Shown here: positions 12,522-25,600 of the stretch, piece by piece
Layout: every line of letters starts with the position of its first letter
Position numbering within the stretch: position 1 is the first letter of the stretch
Source of the DNA: Pempheris klunzingeri
Lineage: Eukaryota; Chordata; Actinopteri; Acropomatiformes; Pempheridae
Assembly (NCBI RefSeq): GCF_042242105.1
Contig: NC_092025.1
Span: 16,832,156-16,896,155 of the forward strand
DNA length: 64,000 nt
Direction of reading: 5' to 3'
Notes under the pieces: generated by a model
What the model saw: the letters and a program-made list of their open reading frames with translations, nothing else
The model's database searches: none
What the model was told of the DNA's origin: nothing
Program-made: the position numbers and the translations under genes

Positions 12522-14936
12522 TTATCGGTATGTGATGTGTGTGTACAGTATGCGTTCATATTTTCATGTGTATTCTTCTACATCCAGTCAAGGATCGGTT
12601 TGAGTTTTACACCCTCAAACTGGACATCCTGCTGGTCCTCACTTCTAATGTTTCTCTGGGAATGTATTCCAACACCGAGGGTCCTCACAAGTATAATACT
12701 ACCAAAGTGTGTGTGCATGCGTGTGTGTGTGGACGAGCCACCAGCAGGATATCCAATCCCAGCCCCTCCCACACTGTACTGCAGCTCTGACTCATACAAG
12801 GTGGAGGCAGAGACAACCAGGGTCTGATGACTGGCAATGAGCATGCACACACACACACGCATGGTCACACACACATGTGCGCTCACTCATATATATGTTC
12901 TATATAGCAAAGGAAACAGCTACGGGTATAATAAATGTACACACATAGTACATACTGTATAGCACTGTGCATACTTTAGATAGAAATGCACAGGTTAAAC
13001 TATACAGGCAGTTACCAGTATCACATATGTATCTATTTATAGCTATTTGCTGTAATTCTGTGCTGCCTCTCTGGTCAGGCTTCAACTGATCTATCTAGAC
13101 TAGCATGTTAATGAAACATGGAATTTATATTTGTTTATATCAAGCATCAAGATAAGATGTTCAACATTTACTGCAAAAAAACAATAACTTTTATACAATC
13201 ACAGCTGTCAAATATCCAACTGTTCTTCTCCAGTTATCTGCTATTTTCATGTTTTACATTGTGTTAACAGTTTAAACACTGTTCTAAGTTAGTGCAAAAG
13301 GTGTATTAAATTGCAAGTAACCGTAGGAACAGTACTTCTGTGTTAAGATACTCTTAATGCTGAATCAGAACTAACCATGAGTTAGTTTTTCAACAATGTC
13401 TGCTGTTGAGATGTCACGTGCAGCAAGGTGCAGGTCCATCACAACTAAGCATTTTGTGAGTGAAAAACGTAAGCATGGACAGCTGCCTTTCACACATCCA
13501 GAAGATATAGAGCAACTTAAGTATTAATTTGACCCTCGTGTGTCGGTCAAATGACCAAATGTTAGTCTAATATTTATTCTCCTTTCAGCTTTCAGTCTCT
13601 TGGTTGGTGAAGCAGACCAAAACCAAAACAATGAGCCGAAAGATGCTAAAACGCTCCACAGAGCTCGGGGGAAGTTTGCCGATAACTCTCTGTGGGTTTT
13701 TCACTACAAAGTGCCACATATCACATTGCTCATATAAAAAAAAAATTCTCTTTTAACTCTTTTAGTGAACCGACTACATTGAATTTACTAAAATGAAAAC
13801 TTATTTTTGTCTTTGCAAGGGGCTGCGATGCATGTGTGATACTGCTCATCTAGATAATAAGACTCATCAGAGGAAGCAGCTGATTTACATCATTGTGTTC
13901 TTTGCCTTCCCTTTTTATCACTGAACTTTGAGATTGGAAATTTGCGCCTTTGGGTCATGTGAAATACAACAATGTCACTTGATGAAGTTAAAAACATGTA
14001 GCTACAGATATCGATTATAGATATTTACCTGAGCACGCTGCATACCCTCCCTCCTCTTTAAAAGGCACATTTTGATGGACACCTCACTGTCGAAATGTCA
14101 AAAATAAGATCCTGTGGCGCTTAACCCATTAGATACATGTCAAAAATTAGCTAATCATCACCTAAAATCTTTGTATTCTTGACCTACACAGTTTCTGTGA
14201 CACAGGGAGGAAGCATTAGACAGAGGCGCACATGGATTTCTCAATGAATGAAACAAGATTGCATCCATTCATACATTACACACATGGGCGCGTATGTCTG
14301 CACACACACACACACACACGCATAGACAGACAGACAATAGCAGCAGCAGCTTCACACGTAAAGGATGAGATCAGCAGTCAGTGTGTATCTGTTCAGATGC
14401 CATGGGAACTCTCTCTCCTCCTCCCTCTCTTTCTTCTTTATCACTCACTCTTTCCTCCTCTCCTGCTCTGCGTCTGCTTCACGGCTTCCTGTGTCGCCCC
14501 CTCCCCCACCACAATAAAAGAGGAGAGGCCTGTTCATTCATGCATTCAGCCAGTCAGCTGAGCGAGGAGAGAGGAAGGAGGGAGACAGGAGCAGAGACAG
14601 AGATAAAAATGAGAGGAGAGGAAGAGGAAGAGGAGGAAGGCTTCCTCCCTGTGATGAATAGGTCACCTGTATTACATCACTGATGGGGGATGGAGCGATG
14701 GAAGAGGGAAAAAAAAAGAAAGGTAGGACGAAAAAAGACCAGACCCCTCCTTTCCTTCTCTCTCTTCCTCATCCTCTTCCTCTCTGTCTTCTCCTCCTCC
14801 TCCCTCTGCCCTTCTGTCTCTCTCTCTCTCTCTCCTCTCCATCACCCCCTCCCCTCCCCATCCTGACAGTATGAGTCACAGACAGACCAGTTCCCTTGAT
14901 GCACTGCGGAAACGTAATGTGACGTAGCCTCCATCT

Positions 14937-14977
14937 CTCCCTCCCTCCCTCCCTCCCTCCCTCCCTCCCTCCCTCCC
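14937..14977. repeat. (CTCC)n tetranucleotide repeat
   Basis: About ten perfect CTCC units ending a longer homopyrimidine stretch that begins near 14,745. Confidence 0.9.
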
Positions 14978-15502
14978 ATTCATCCTTCCTCTCGTCATAG
15001 CGCAGCAAGTCTCCATTCACAAAAAGCCCTGTAAGCGAGAGACTGCAAGTGGATTCACACCACCAGAGCTAACACAAACTGTATCACACCAGCAGGATTT
15101 TATACATTTTAGTGAGTACAATAATACAATACAAAAAAATACATTTTCACACCGTACTGCCGGAGTAAGAGAAGTAAAGAATGATCAACTCTTATACCAT
15201 GAAAGCTCACGAAGAAAGAAGATAAGAAAAACACTAAACTTCCTGGAAAATGTAACGAGTCTCTGTGGCTTAAGTGTGAGTTAGTTTCACCATTACTTTT
15301 GACTTCAACCGTTAATGTTGTGTAAGATTTATTGTTGCCACGGTTACAGCATGTGCAGTCAAATATGAGCAAGACTGCCAAGAGCTCTGATTTGTAACAG
15401 TAATTAAACTGTTGACAGAAAGTATGTTTGAGACGTCCGAAACAATTCGGACGACTCAGGGTCAATTCACAACCTGCTGTGAATCAAGCTGTGAACTATG
15501 GA

Positions 15503-15568
15503 TAGAATAGAATAGAACAGAACAGAATAGAATAGAATAGAATAGAATAGAATAGAATAGAATAGAAA
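15503..15568. repeat. (GAATA)n pentanucleotide repeat
   Basis: About 13 units of AATAG/GAATA with two C substitutions. Related AATAC arrays follow at about 15585-15625 and 15722-15768, suggesting a shared origin by drift of one unit. Confidence 0.9.
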
Positions 15569-15584
15569 AGCAATTAACTACAAT

Positions 15585-15768
15585 ACAGTATGCAGTAACA
15601 CAATACAATACAATTCAATACATACTGCTAAGTTCAGCATGACACATTGTATTATGTGACAGTGATGAATAGAATATCACAAGAATGTATATAAATATAG
15701 CAAATCACATTGTGATTGTATGATACAATACATACAATACAATACAATACAATACATGCAATACATCA
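15585..15768. repeat. Two (AATAC)n pentanucleotide arrays
   Basis: Imperfect AATAC repeats at 15585-15625 and 15722-15768 separated by about 100 bp of AT-rich sequence. Confidence 0.8.
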
Positions 15769-17428
15769 CAATAGATGTACAATAGAATACAAGACGAACA
15801 ACAGGGAGATTAAAGTCATAGCTTCTAACCAATAAGCTACAGTCTTTTAGGCAGCATTGATAAATAGCGTGAGGACAAAATAGCCAGGTAACTGCACTGT
15901 CTCATCTGTGACATCACCACAGGATGAAGTCATAGATAAACTCTTTGCCTCTTTGCGTCGGACACGGCGTCATCTTATTAACTGCTGGCATTCGCAGACA
16001 CTCTGCCGGTTAATAACACAGACCTGACAACACAACGGGTTTTGCGTTTTATGACATTCAGAAACGTCCCCAGGAACTTAACTCGTCAGCAGTCTGCGGA
16101 GGTAAGCAGTAAAGTGAGAAACAAGGGTCATTTTTCATATTATAGACTAAATAGTGCCATCCAGCAAGAAAAATAGAGGGAGATGTGATGACATGACATT
16201 ATTGTCAAACGATGATTACCAGAAATGCTTCGAAGGGACCGTAAACTGTATTTGAAAGTTGCAAAATCTAGATATTTACGGTAAATGGTGACAGGGAAGG
16301 CCACAGAAAGCACATTCTATTTATTTATTCTTATATGCAGACTACCACACATTGAGTGCAACAGAGGAATATGTGGTAATAAGAGCGGAGTTTAGCCTTG
16401 GCTTAGTTTATCTAAGGGATCAAATGGAAGGATTTTACCACAAACATTCACACTTTTTCTAAACGAACAATGATGAGTGATGAATTTGTCCCACCAACTA
16501 ACTAGGGGCAGTTCAAATGTTCACATGGATTGAAGAAATGGAATGGGTATTTGTGTGAGTTGACTTACGGCATCCTGTATGGCTGGGTCAATCTCAGGCA
16601 CACTTTTTCCCACAAAATCTTTCTGTAGCCATTTTTTTTCTGCTCTGACACAGGACCATTCTTAATCACACATTCTGGTCCCGCATCTCTCATTGGCTCA
16701 GTTGAATGCAACACCACACCTATCTGAAACGCTTAAAAAAAAAAAAAAAAACAGAGGATGGAGCAATTCAGGGGTCTAGAGCCAGGCTATGTAAACAGGA
16801 CAAGGATTAAAGATGCAACATTCCTCTGAAACTGAACAATTCTGCTGCCAAATTGTAGATTAATTATGGGGGATATGTGTGGGGGAAAAAAACCTGTTTA
16901 AAATAAGAGCAGTGGCATTTCAATTGGGAAGACAGCGTTTGCAGAGAGCATCTTTCTCCGGGTGTGTCTGATCCCTTTGATTACATCACTATATATACAG
17001 TTAGTTAAAAATGGATGACATCACTAAAGTAAACTACCTGCGTAACAGTCACAGCTAGAGTCAGAGAGTCAGAGATAAACGCTTCAGCGACTTGATTTTA
17101 TGAATGGGTGGGAGACAGGTTTGCCCTGCTGGTTGGTTGAAGACAGGAGCAGAGAAAATCTCAACGTACAGTATGATTCACCACAACAAAGTGTGAGGGA
17201 GGGGGTGGTGATGTCATTGCTGGGGGGGGATGGGGGGGGGAGTCATCTGTGAGTCAGAGAGGAAAAAGAAGAGGAGGAGAAGAAGGAGGAGGAGGAGGAG
17301 GAGGATAAGGAAGAGAGGTGGGTTAAAAAAAAAAAAAAAGGAGCACATGGGGAGGTGGGGTACCTGCTGTGTGTGACCCATGGTAACAAGCAACGCTGGC
17401 CTGTGGATGACTCACCACTGCTTTACCA

Positions 17429-17432
<4 letters not shown>

Positions 17433-17471
<39 letters not shown>
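17433..17471. repeat. (CA)n microsatellite
   Basis: About 19 CA units. Confidence 0.9.
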
Positions 17472-17473
<2 letters not shown>

Positions 17474-17655
17474 AATACAAAGGGATGCTCACGCCGTTCA
17501 CCATGACACACATACATGTAAAAACACATCATGCATGCACGCACAGCCTGTTTCATGGCATTAGAAGCATGTAGACGTCCACACAGCATAAACACACGTC
17601 GCCTACGGGACACACACGCATACACACACTTCTACGCACGCACACGCCACATGAA

Positions 17656-17661
17656 GTGTGT

Positions 17662-17692
<31 letters not shown>

Positions 17693-17700
17693 GGGAGGGG
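17656..17700. repeat. (GT)n followed by G20 homopolymer
   Basis: Nine or ten GT units run directly into 20 consecutive G (17676-17695), then AGGGG. A potential G-quadruplex and a likely sequencing or assembly weak point. Confidence 0.9.
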
Positions 17701-20159
17701 AGGGTCAGGATGACTCACACATCAATGATAATACCCCTCCCCTTGCCCCAATCACATACACACACAACCATAGAAGAAGGACATATCATTTGGATGCAAC
17801 CCACATCCTCCCCACATCCTGGGGAACCTCCCATCTGAAACGCAGACTGACAGCAGGAGGCTCCAGCTGACTGCAGTTTGTCTAAGGTACTGGGAATTCT
17901 CTGGGAGGATACACAGGCTTTTAATAAATAAAATCCAAATGCGTTAAGTGCGCATAAAGACGTCTATATTTGTATGTCTGCCTCAAGGCTTCTAGTCTCA
18001 TGGGTGCTCATCTGTTAATATGAATTTATTTTGGTTGAAATCAGTTTTGATATGTTGGTCTGATTTCTGTACAAATAAGAACTTGATGGAGCCTCTAATT
18101 GTGTTTTTTGTTCTATCTCAGGCTTAGGACCACATTTCCCAGAAACCCTTTCCTGTTAACAGAATGGATCCAAAGGTTTTATCTATATTTGTCTTACCCA
18201 GGAGGATAAACATGTTACAAGCGATTTTTCCACGGGCCTTTCACTTGTTACACCATCTGCCTTTCTGAGAAGACTCGTAAAGCTTTAGCTCCATTTGCAC
18301 TGAACAGTGCCACCTGGAAGTCTTATTAGCACTACACACTGGTGCTCTATACTTTTTTTTATTAATGTATTGTTTTTTCTGTACTTTTGCTAAGGTGGAC
18401 CTTGTCTATGATTTATTTTTAATTGTGTATGGTCAGCGTTTGTGCCAAATGCTGAAAAAATCTACCTGATCTGTGTGGTAAAACAATCCCAGCAGCTGGA
18501 CACATCCGATCCTGGTCTGCAAGTCCGCCATGCTCTTCACAGTTACATAACTGTTCTTATTATTTATTGATTTAAAAAATAAAAATTGGTGTCCCATTTG
18601 TGCTCTTTATTGCATCCACATAATTGTAGTTACTCACCTGCCAGGTGAGCAACTTAAGTAGAACAATTAGAATTTAAGGCTGAGCAATATCTTTTTTTTT
18701 CCTTAAAATGTTTCTAGAGCTACCTGTAATGGGACTTTTCCATGAAAGACATTTTGTGCACGTCAGGGGTGTAAATAATAAAACTGACGGCTGAATTCAA
18801 TTTAGCTGCTTCAGTTTCAGGGTCCTGGTATTCGTGTTCAGTGGAGCGACTAAAATTACTATTAACTTACCCTCCAGCGAAGAATGGGAAGGATGGACAT
18901 TTTCTAACAGGAAAGCAACATGTCACAACTGATGAACTCAGAGGTTTCAGAAAATGTCCACTTCTTAAGTCTTAAGAAGGACAAGAGGGGCGAGTTTATA
19001 TGGACTCCTGTCATTAACACGGTAAACACGACCCCATTTGAAGGCACCATTGTTCTTGCTCATCTTTAATGTTATCAAGAACACCAGAGCGTTTCTCACT
19101 AGCTGTCAAATGTGGTAAATCACAGAACTAATAATATTATGGGCCCGATATGTTACAAATATAAGAGGTGAAACAGTGCATGTATTTTATGCAGATGAAT
19201 TGGCCCACAGTGTAATATTTACCTGTGGAAATAGCCATAAAAAAACACAACCTCTGAACAAACTTGAGTAGTGTTTATAGGAAAAAAGCAATTCAAAGTT
19301 CCCCGTCTCTCTACTGTTTCAGACAACAGGCTTTTTGTCCTAAACATATCATATGACTTTATCAGCTATCATAAATTCAAACTGTCTCTGCACAGAAAAG
19401 TCTGCCTAACACAAGACAGAGAAGTAAAGTATGTCTTTTTGGAAAGATGGCTCGCTCCCAGGCTCTCTGTAAATCACAAAGTCTCCTCTTATCTTTTGAT
19501 AGCTAAAACATGCAAGCAGCGCAGGCACTTGGCTAGCACACATAATTCCCATCAATAACTCCAAGAAATACTTCCGTCTCTGTAAATCGAGGGCAGCTGA
19601 CAAGACACAGACAGCTTTTGGCACAATGGAGTTATTTTATGAATGACATCTGGATAACAAGAACACCTGCACTGGGTGACCCTGCTGGAGCAGAATAGGA
19701 GTGACGTTACCGAGAGACTCAAGTGGACAGAGCCTGCGTTTGTGGAAGATGTGGATGATAAGGAATTTTGTTGTTTGTGTGCTCTGCCAGAATATACAGC
19801 GGAAACACTGTCAGCGATTAAACCCGTCCGCACCTGGCAAAATGAAGCTTGTTTATCCAAGGTCATCTGGTGACGTGGTGGTTCAGTGGGCCGCTGTTGA
19901 TGGTCTGGCATATGACCCTTGCCCTATTTGTCTTTTTTTTTTTCTCTCCCAACCCTTACAGGCTATTTATGCTGTGTAAAATGTGGCAAATTAACAAGAA
20001 ATAGTCTTAAAATACTAATGTAAGGAAACTTCTAAAAGTGAGACAGTTAACATTTTGAGCCCAGAGCTACTGAACATTTTCCAAAGTGCACAATGCAAAA
20101 GAAATGACTTCAGGAAATCAGATTTGCAGTTTTGGACTGTAGCTCATGTAGTTCATAGT

Positions 20160-20366
20160 TATAGAAGCTCATTTCCGCCACTGTGATGGAAAAAAAAGAT
20201 CCTCTAAGTCATTGTAATAAGAAACCTTCTCAAGATAATGACTTAGTATTTAAAAACAATGAGAAACTTTCTCAAAATGACTCAGTATCTCTATATTTTT
20301 TAACGTTTCTTATAAATATTTGCAGGATCTTTTTTTTCATCGCGGTGGCAGAAATAGGCTTCCATA
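20160..20366. mobile_element. 207-bp MITE with about 44-bp terminal inverted repeats
   Basis: The left arm at 20160-20203 (TATAGAAGCTC, TTTCCGCCACTGTGATGG, AAAAAAAAGATCCT) pairs with the right arm at 20324-20366, whose reverse complement reads TATGGAAGCC, TATTTCTGCCACCGCGATG, AAAAAAAAGATCCT. The centre holds CTTTCTCAAAATGACTCAGT-type subrepeats that I associate with a fish MITE family. No coding capacity. Confidence 0.75.
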
Positions 20367-20369
20367 CCA

Positions 20370-22065
20370 AGGGTTGAATACATGTTAGAAATGTCAACCA
20401 ATATTCAACAGTTGCTTTTCAGTTCAAAGTTTCCTGTCATCAAATCTTACCAACTCCACCACATGGCAGCACATCTTTAGACTGGGTTCCTGCAAGCATG
20501 AAAATCAGCTTTGCTTGACCTCTATGTTGTCCTGTTGTGAATAGTTGAATCATGAAATAAAATAATCATTTTTAGTGAATTGAAAGTGACATACCCCCAC
20601 CCCCCCCTTTGCCCTGTGAAATATGACCCTAGTGGAGCCAATGTCATATCAACAGAGCACCACTAGAGGCCAATATCTAGCCGCGGTGGTGTGAAGAGGA
20701 TGATGTGACACTATGCGACTGTAAAAGTTTCCAGTGAAACCAAAGACTGGTTCAGTTAGTGTGACATGTCTTCCAGGTGGTGTGACCTTCACTTCCTGTT
20801 CCAACTGCAAGAAAAAACACAGCTGACATGTATAATTAGCCACCAGCAGTAAATCATCTCTCCCTGTGTCTCGTGTGTTAAATTTAGCATGGTTAAAAGT
20901 ATGTTTCATGTCAGTAACTGAACATGGCGGCCAGATAGGCGTCTTCTTCTCTGTCGCTAAATGCTGTTGGATCTCCACCTTTTCCGAAGCCTCAACGCAC
21001 CATCCACTCTGTGAAACATTCAACATGGTAGATTATGTTTTTTATTTAGGTCCAATAAGGTCGGCTAAGTTCAGATCCAACCTGATTTAAGTCTAAACCA
21101 ATTTATCATCCACTGACAGAATGTATTCTCTCAGATTTCTTGATATACTTCTCTAAAATTGGAGAAAAAACTATATTTGAAAATCTTACAGTCTTGATGA
21201 TCCTCGGAGGGAAAAAAATTTGTTCTTGTTAAGCTTGTGATTCTTTAGAAATGTTTTGCTCTAAATGAGTAAGTTTTATTTTTTTTTTAAAAAAACAACA
21301 GCAGTGATGGAAATAGCTCCTGTTTTTAGATGATGATCTTTTGACCTAACTTTATGTGATACAGCACGATAATTTGAAGTTGCTGTGGTGAGCTGAGAGG
21401 AGGCAGTATCCTGCAGCCTGAATAAGTAGCAAAACTGAAACGTGCTGTTACGACATGTGACATTTTTACTGGAAGCTTATCACCATGTGATAAATAGCTC
21501 AGTGCCAAGATGTGCTTTTTCCACTTTAATTCCAAACATTTTCCAAGCCAGATACTTAAAATTCTTGCAAAAAATAATCATTCCACTTCCACCAGAATGA
21601 GGGTAAACATAATAAGACTGACTCTTTTAATATTTCACTGTAACGTTGAAGGGAAAAAGAAAATCTCTGTATTAATACAGTCCTTGTTCTTCACAGGGCA
21701 GGGTTTCCAAATCACATCTGGCAATACAATCATTTTTTCCTCATTGGAAACCAATAGGGTGCCAATGACTAAAATAGGGTGTCGGAATCATTTATTTAAC
21801 CAAAGTCGTCCAATTATACATCTGAATCCAGTGACAGACCATCAACTTACTCCATCCCTATCGCTGTGTCTCCCACTGAAGCAGCCTGCCCTGGAGGCTC
21901 TGCTCCTGGCTACCCCGGACCTCCCTGCAGCTTCACCTCTCTGCCGACATACATGAATCATATACGAAGAAACAGCGTTGCTAATTACGGTGTGTAAGCA
22001 TGGACAATTTCTTAAATGCATGAGGGAAAAAATGCTCAAGGGGAAACCCAGCCCCTGATCCTCTA
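20370..22065. other. Intergenic, probably distal 3' side of ndfip1
   Basis: No gene recognised. An AATAAA on the minus strand at 21791-21796 could end a long ndfip1 3' UTR, but this is speculative. Confidence 0.4.
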
Positions 22066-22069
22066 TGCA

Positions 22070-22292
22070 TGTGGTCCTAAATCTTTTCGGCCCCCGCGCC
22101 CCCAAAAAGCTAATGATTTTCCCTTTTCAGTCTTGCATTACCTGAATTATATACTATTTCACAAGGGACAAAAAATTGTTGGTCAGAAAGGTTAAAAACA
22201 CATTAAATTGATACTTGAAATATATTATTTTGCACTGCATAAATCAACCCATAACCCCCAAATTACCCACTGATCCCTGGGCTGAGAACCAC
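22070..22292. mobile_element. Decayed hAT-like non-autonomous element
   Basis: Begins near GTGGTCCTAAATC with TTTTCGGCCCCCGCGCCCCC and ends with GGGCTGAGAACCACC, the usual ends of a family with CTCAAA...GAGAACCACTG termini. The two ends are weakly complementary. It lies about 400 bp beyond the ndfip1 stop. Confidence 0.35.
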
Positions 22293-22350
22293 CTCTCTGT
22301 ACAAATGACTTCATCAGATAGAAGATTGGTGAAAAATTACACAAACAAGA

Positions 22351-22366
22351 CTGCCCCCTGGTGGCT
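22351..22366 (-). promoter_or_regulatory. CTCF-like motif
   Basis: The minus strand reads AGCCACCAGGGGGCAG, a near-perfect match to the vertebrate CTCF core (CCASYAGRKGGCR). It lies 330 bp beyond the ndfip1 stop codon, between the gene block and the gene-free left flank. Occupancy cannot be judged from sequence. Confidence 0.5.
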
Positions 22367-22696
22367 AAACAGGGGTCTGCTGCAGCTACCAACAGATAGT
22401 GAAACAATAAGGCATTAACTTATACATCACACACTTCATAATTGCAAATAGCACTTGACAGTTCACCACTAACAACTGAAGGGTTTTACAGATTTCTCAG
22501 CATTCACTATTTTACACCATGAGATTCTATGAGACAATATGACATGTATTGACCACAATAGATGTCATATTGTCCAAATCGTGTAAAGCAGAGGGAAAGG
22601 AAAAAAAAAAAAACGTATTTTCTCCCTTGTTGATTGGATAAAGCCAGACTGTATGTCTCACTGACAATGAGGGGGTAAAACTGGTGCATTGTGAGC

Positions 22697-25600
22697 TCAG
22701 TAGATGAAGAGGACTCGGGTGCGTGGCAGGGTGGACAGGGTGTCAGCCATCTTGCGGATTCTGGCGTAGTTGATGAACCCTCGAAGGAAGAGCAAAAAGC
22801 CTGAAGAGGAAAAAAAAAAGGAGAGTGAGACGCGACTATAAGTGCTGTAGGGAACAACATTGTAGCTCCATGTTAGCCTTTGGCAGCAATGGTAGATGTG
22901 ATTTAGTCCCCTTAGTGGGTTTTTAGTTCACGAATATAAGCCTGATGAAAATCTAACAAAAACTAACAGATGCAACTGCGCTTACTGGCGAGGTCGAACA
23001 AGATGAAAGAGATGCGTCACAAGCAGGACAAAACCATTTGATTCCCTGTTTGACTGATTTAGATTCAGAGGTTGGCTACTTACCCAACACCAGGAACACC
23101 CACCACAGCCAGTACTGTCCATCAAAGTAACCAGGGAAGTATGTGGAGAACTAGAAACCCAAAAGAACGACAAAAACGACTGCTTAGAACAAATATGGCC
23201 TGCATTTCAAAAGTGAATGAAAAAACCGGCACAACTCTCAAGAGATCTTTGAGGAAATCGTGCAGCGCCAACAAGCCAACCACTACAGAAACAGCATTAA
23301 AATACTAGAGTTGTGTTTGGGGCTTTTGAGTTGTTTGTGCGCACATAAAACCACATTTTATGTGTTTGCATGTGCACTGTGTAATTTCTGAGTTTGTGTG
23401 TGTGGGCTGCTCGTCGTACCCTGACTATGAGGACCCATTTAATGAGGGAGAGCCCAAAGCCTGAGATGGCCCCGTAGCGTCCGGCTGCCGAGGTGGTCAG
23501 ACAGAAGGACAGGAAGAAACCGATCCAGTTGAAGAGGAATGCCACTGGACGAAGGATGGAGGGAGACGAGGGTGAGAGTGTTACACGTGTCATCAGAGGA
23601 AAGCAACTATCATCTTATCATTTCTGCACAAATTTAAGTAGAGAAGAGAGATGAAGCAGGGATGGGTTGGTTTTTCTGGTCCGGTCTGGTCTATGAACTT
23701 AACTCGGTTTGATTTTATATTTACTGACAATCCTGCCAATCGCTTCCTGTTGGCCCGACTCTGTTCCTTCCAAGGTTCAACATCATTTTTTTTATTTTGG
23801 TGTTGAACTTTAGAGGAAGAGATGCTAAGTTGAATGGTTCATTAGTCCTGATTGTGGTGCTGCTCCACTCTAATCATGGACTCTCATGTTCTGCTTCTCG
23901 AGAGCAACTAACACCCAGTGGGAAAATTCGGTATTACTGGTCAGACGAGGTCTTAAACTTATCAAGCCTTTTTTTTTTACTTTTACATCGGTCCAACCGT
24001 CAGCTGAAGATGACAGAGGACTGGTAAAAAAAAAAGAGTAGATTGGGTAACTTACTGAAAAAGGTGAGCATGAAGATGCCGTCATTTCCTATCCTCAGCT
24101 GATCGGCATCTTCAAAATCATCTCTGGTCACAAAGTCTTCATCCTGTGATGGAATGAGCGATAGGAGAGCAAAACAAAAAGTTAACTATTCAAGCACTCA
24201 AACAATTTCACCACAGCACAACAAGACAGTAGCAGAGCTTTCCAGGGCTTTACTTTACTTATTTGAAACCATTTCCCATCTATCAATTTGATAAAGTTTG
24301 TTTCATTTTAACCAATTTAAGTACAATGTATTGTCTGAGATCAAAGTGAACTGTGATTAAGCGCAGGCAAGCATCTGCTAGTAGAAACCAAGCTTTGCTG
24401 ACAACAGAGACTAAGTACAACACAAACAACCAACAGACCAATGGGACCATCACAACACAGCAAGCCCATTTAATTACTATTATCGTTGCTTTAACCAAAA
24501 GTCTGCAGTCAAATTCAATGTAAGCAATTAGGAGAACCACTAAATCTTATTCAACTATAAACTAAGCACTAGCTAGCACTCTAAACACACAAACACGCAA
24601 GATGGGTGGGGTGCTAAACACATGAGACACTCTAGGTAATTCTGTGCTCTCACACACCAAACCAGGACCAAATACACGTCCTCTCATCATACACTCTCCT
24701 CCCAGTTACCTCCAGTGAACTGCGAATTACATCATCAAAAGTCTCCAGGCGTTCCCTGTGCTGAGGCTGCTGCTGAGCGTAAGGCAGTGTGTGGCAGAGA
24801 AACACAACACCAACAATCAAACAGGGCAGCCCCACATGCAGTGAGACATCACAGTGACCACTAGAGGTCAGAGATGAGCTGTCATTTTACAGTTGATAGG
24901 TGTGCTTCCAAGCTTCTAACAGAAACGGTAGATTTTACAAGGCACATGAGGTATATATGAATTTATTGCATTTATTGGTGACAGAGACATTAAGAGATGG
25001 TCTTTATGTATGAGCTGCTTGTGACAACCCTGCACACAGTGGGTTAGGTTACTGGTGTCCTGTTCAAACAGTCCCTCAGAGATTAAATGGAAGTTCATGG
25101 ATGCTGTAGAAGATGAGTTGAGCTTTGCTCTTTGTAAATACATGAACAACTACACAATATCTGGAAAGGGTTCCCACACACAAATGCTTGGTGTTTATAA
25201 AAAGGACACAGATGTTTCCCTAAACATTCATTCCAATAAAGCTTAGGAAACTTCAATGTGTCGCATATCCAAATCAATATATCAATTTTAAAAAAGGATT
25301 TATTTACTGCCAACGGTGTTTTTAACAAGTACTTGCAGCCATGGAGGACTACAACATTTGAAGACTCAAGTCTTCCTCCACAACACCCACAGCTTTTTAA
25401 AAGCAAATTGAAAATGGAAATTTCACTAATAATCTCAACCTTACCCCAAGTGAGGTTACTGATAGAGAATTAACAAAATAATAACAACATAAACAAAAAA
25501 TTAAAATTTTACACTGACAATCTGTGCCTTCACCACGAAGGACAAATTGATGTGAGGTGGTGGCACTGTTTGAGTTAGCAATAAAAACAACTAGCTTAAC

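Larger units (their letters stand above)
11260..20155. other. Intergenic, simple-repeat and purine/pyrimidine-rich
   Basis: Apart from the SINE at about 12.1 kb and the listed microsatellites, it consists of homopyrimidine blocks (11,625-11,730; 14,745-14,977), homopurine blocks (14,565-14,640; 17,245-17,340), a G-rich tract (17,195-17,240) and a cluster of TGASTCA motifs. The part from 17.9 to 20.1 kb shows nothing recognisable. No coding exon supported. Confidence 0.5.

Noticed and set aside
15503-15768. CRISPR-like direct repeats
   Set aside because: These are pentanucleotide microsatellites with no spacer-repeat structure, in a vertebrate genome.
24855-24875. Third CTCF-like site (GACCACTAGAGGTCA)
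   Set aside because: It departs from the core at the invariant GGGGG/GGC positions, so it is much weaker than the two reported motifs.
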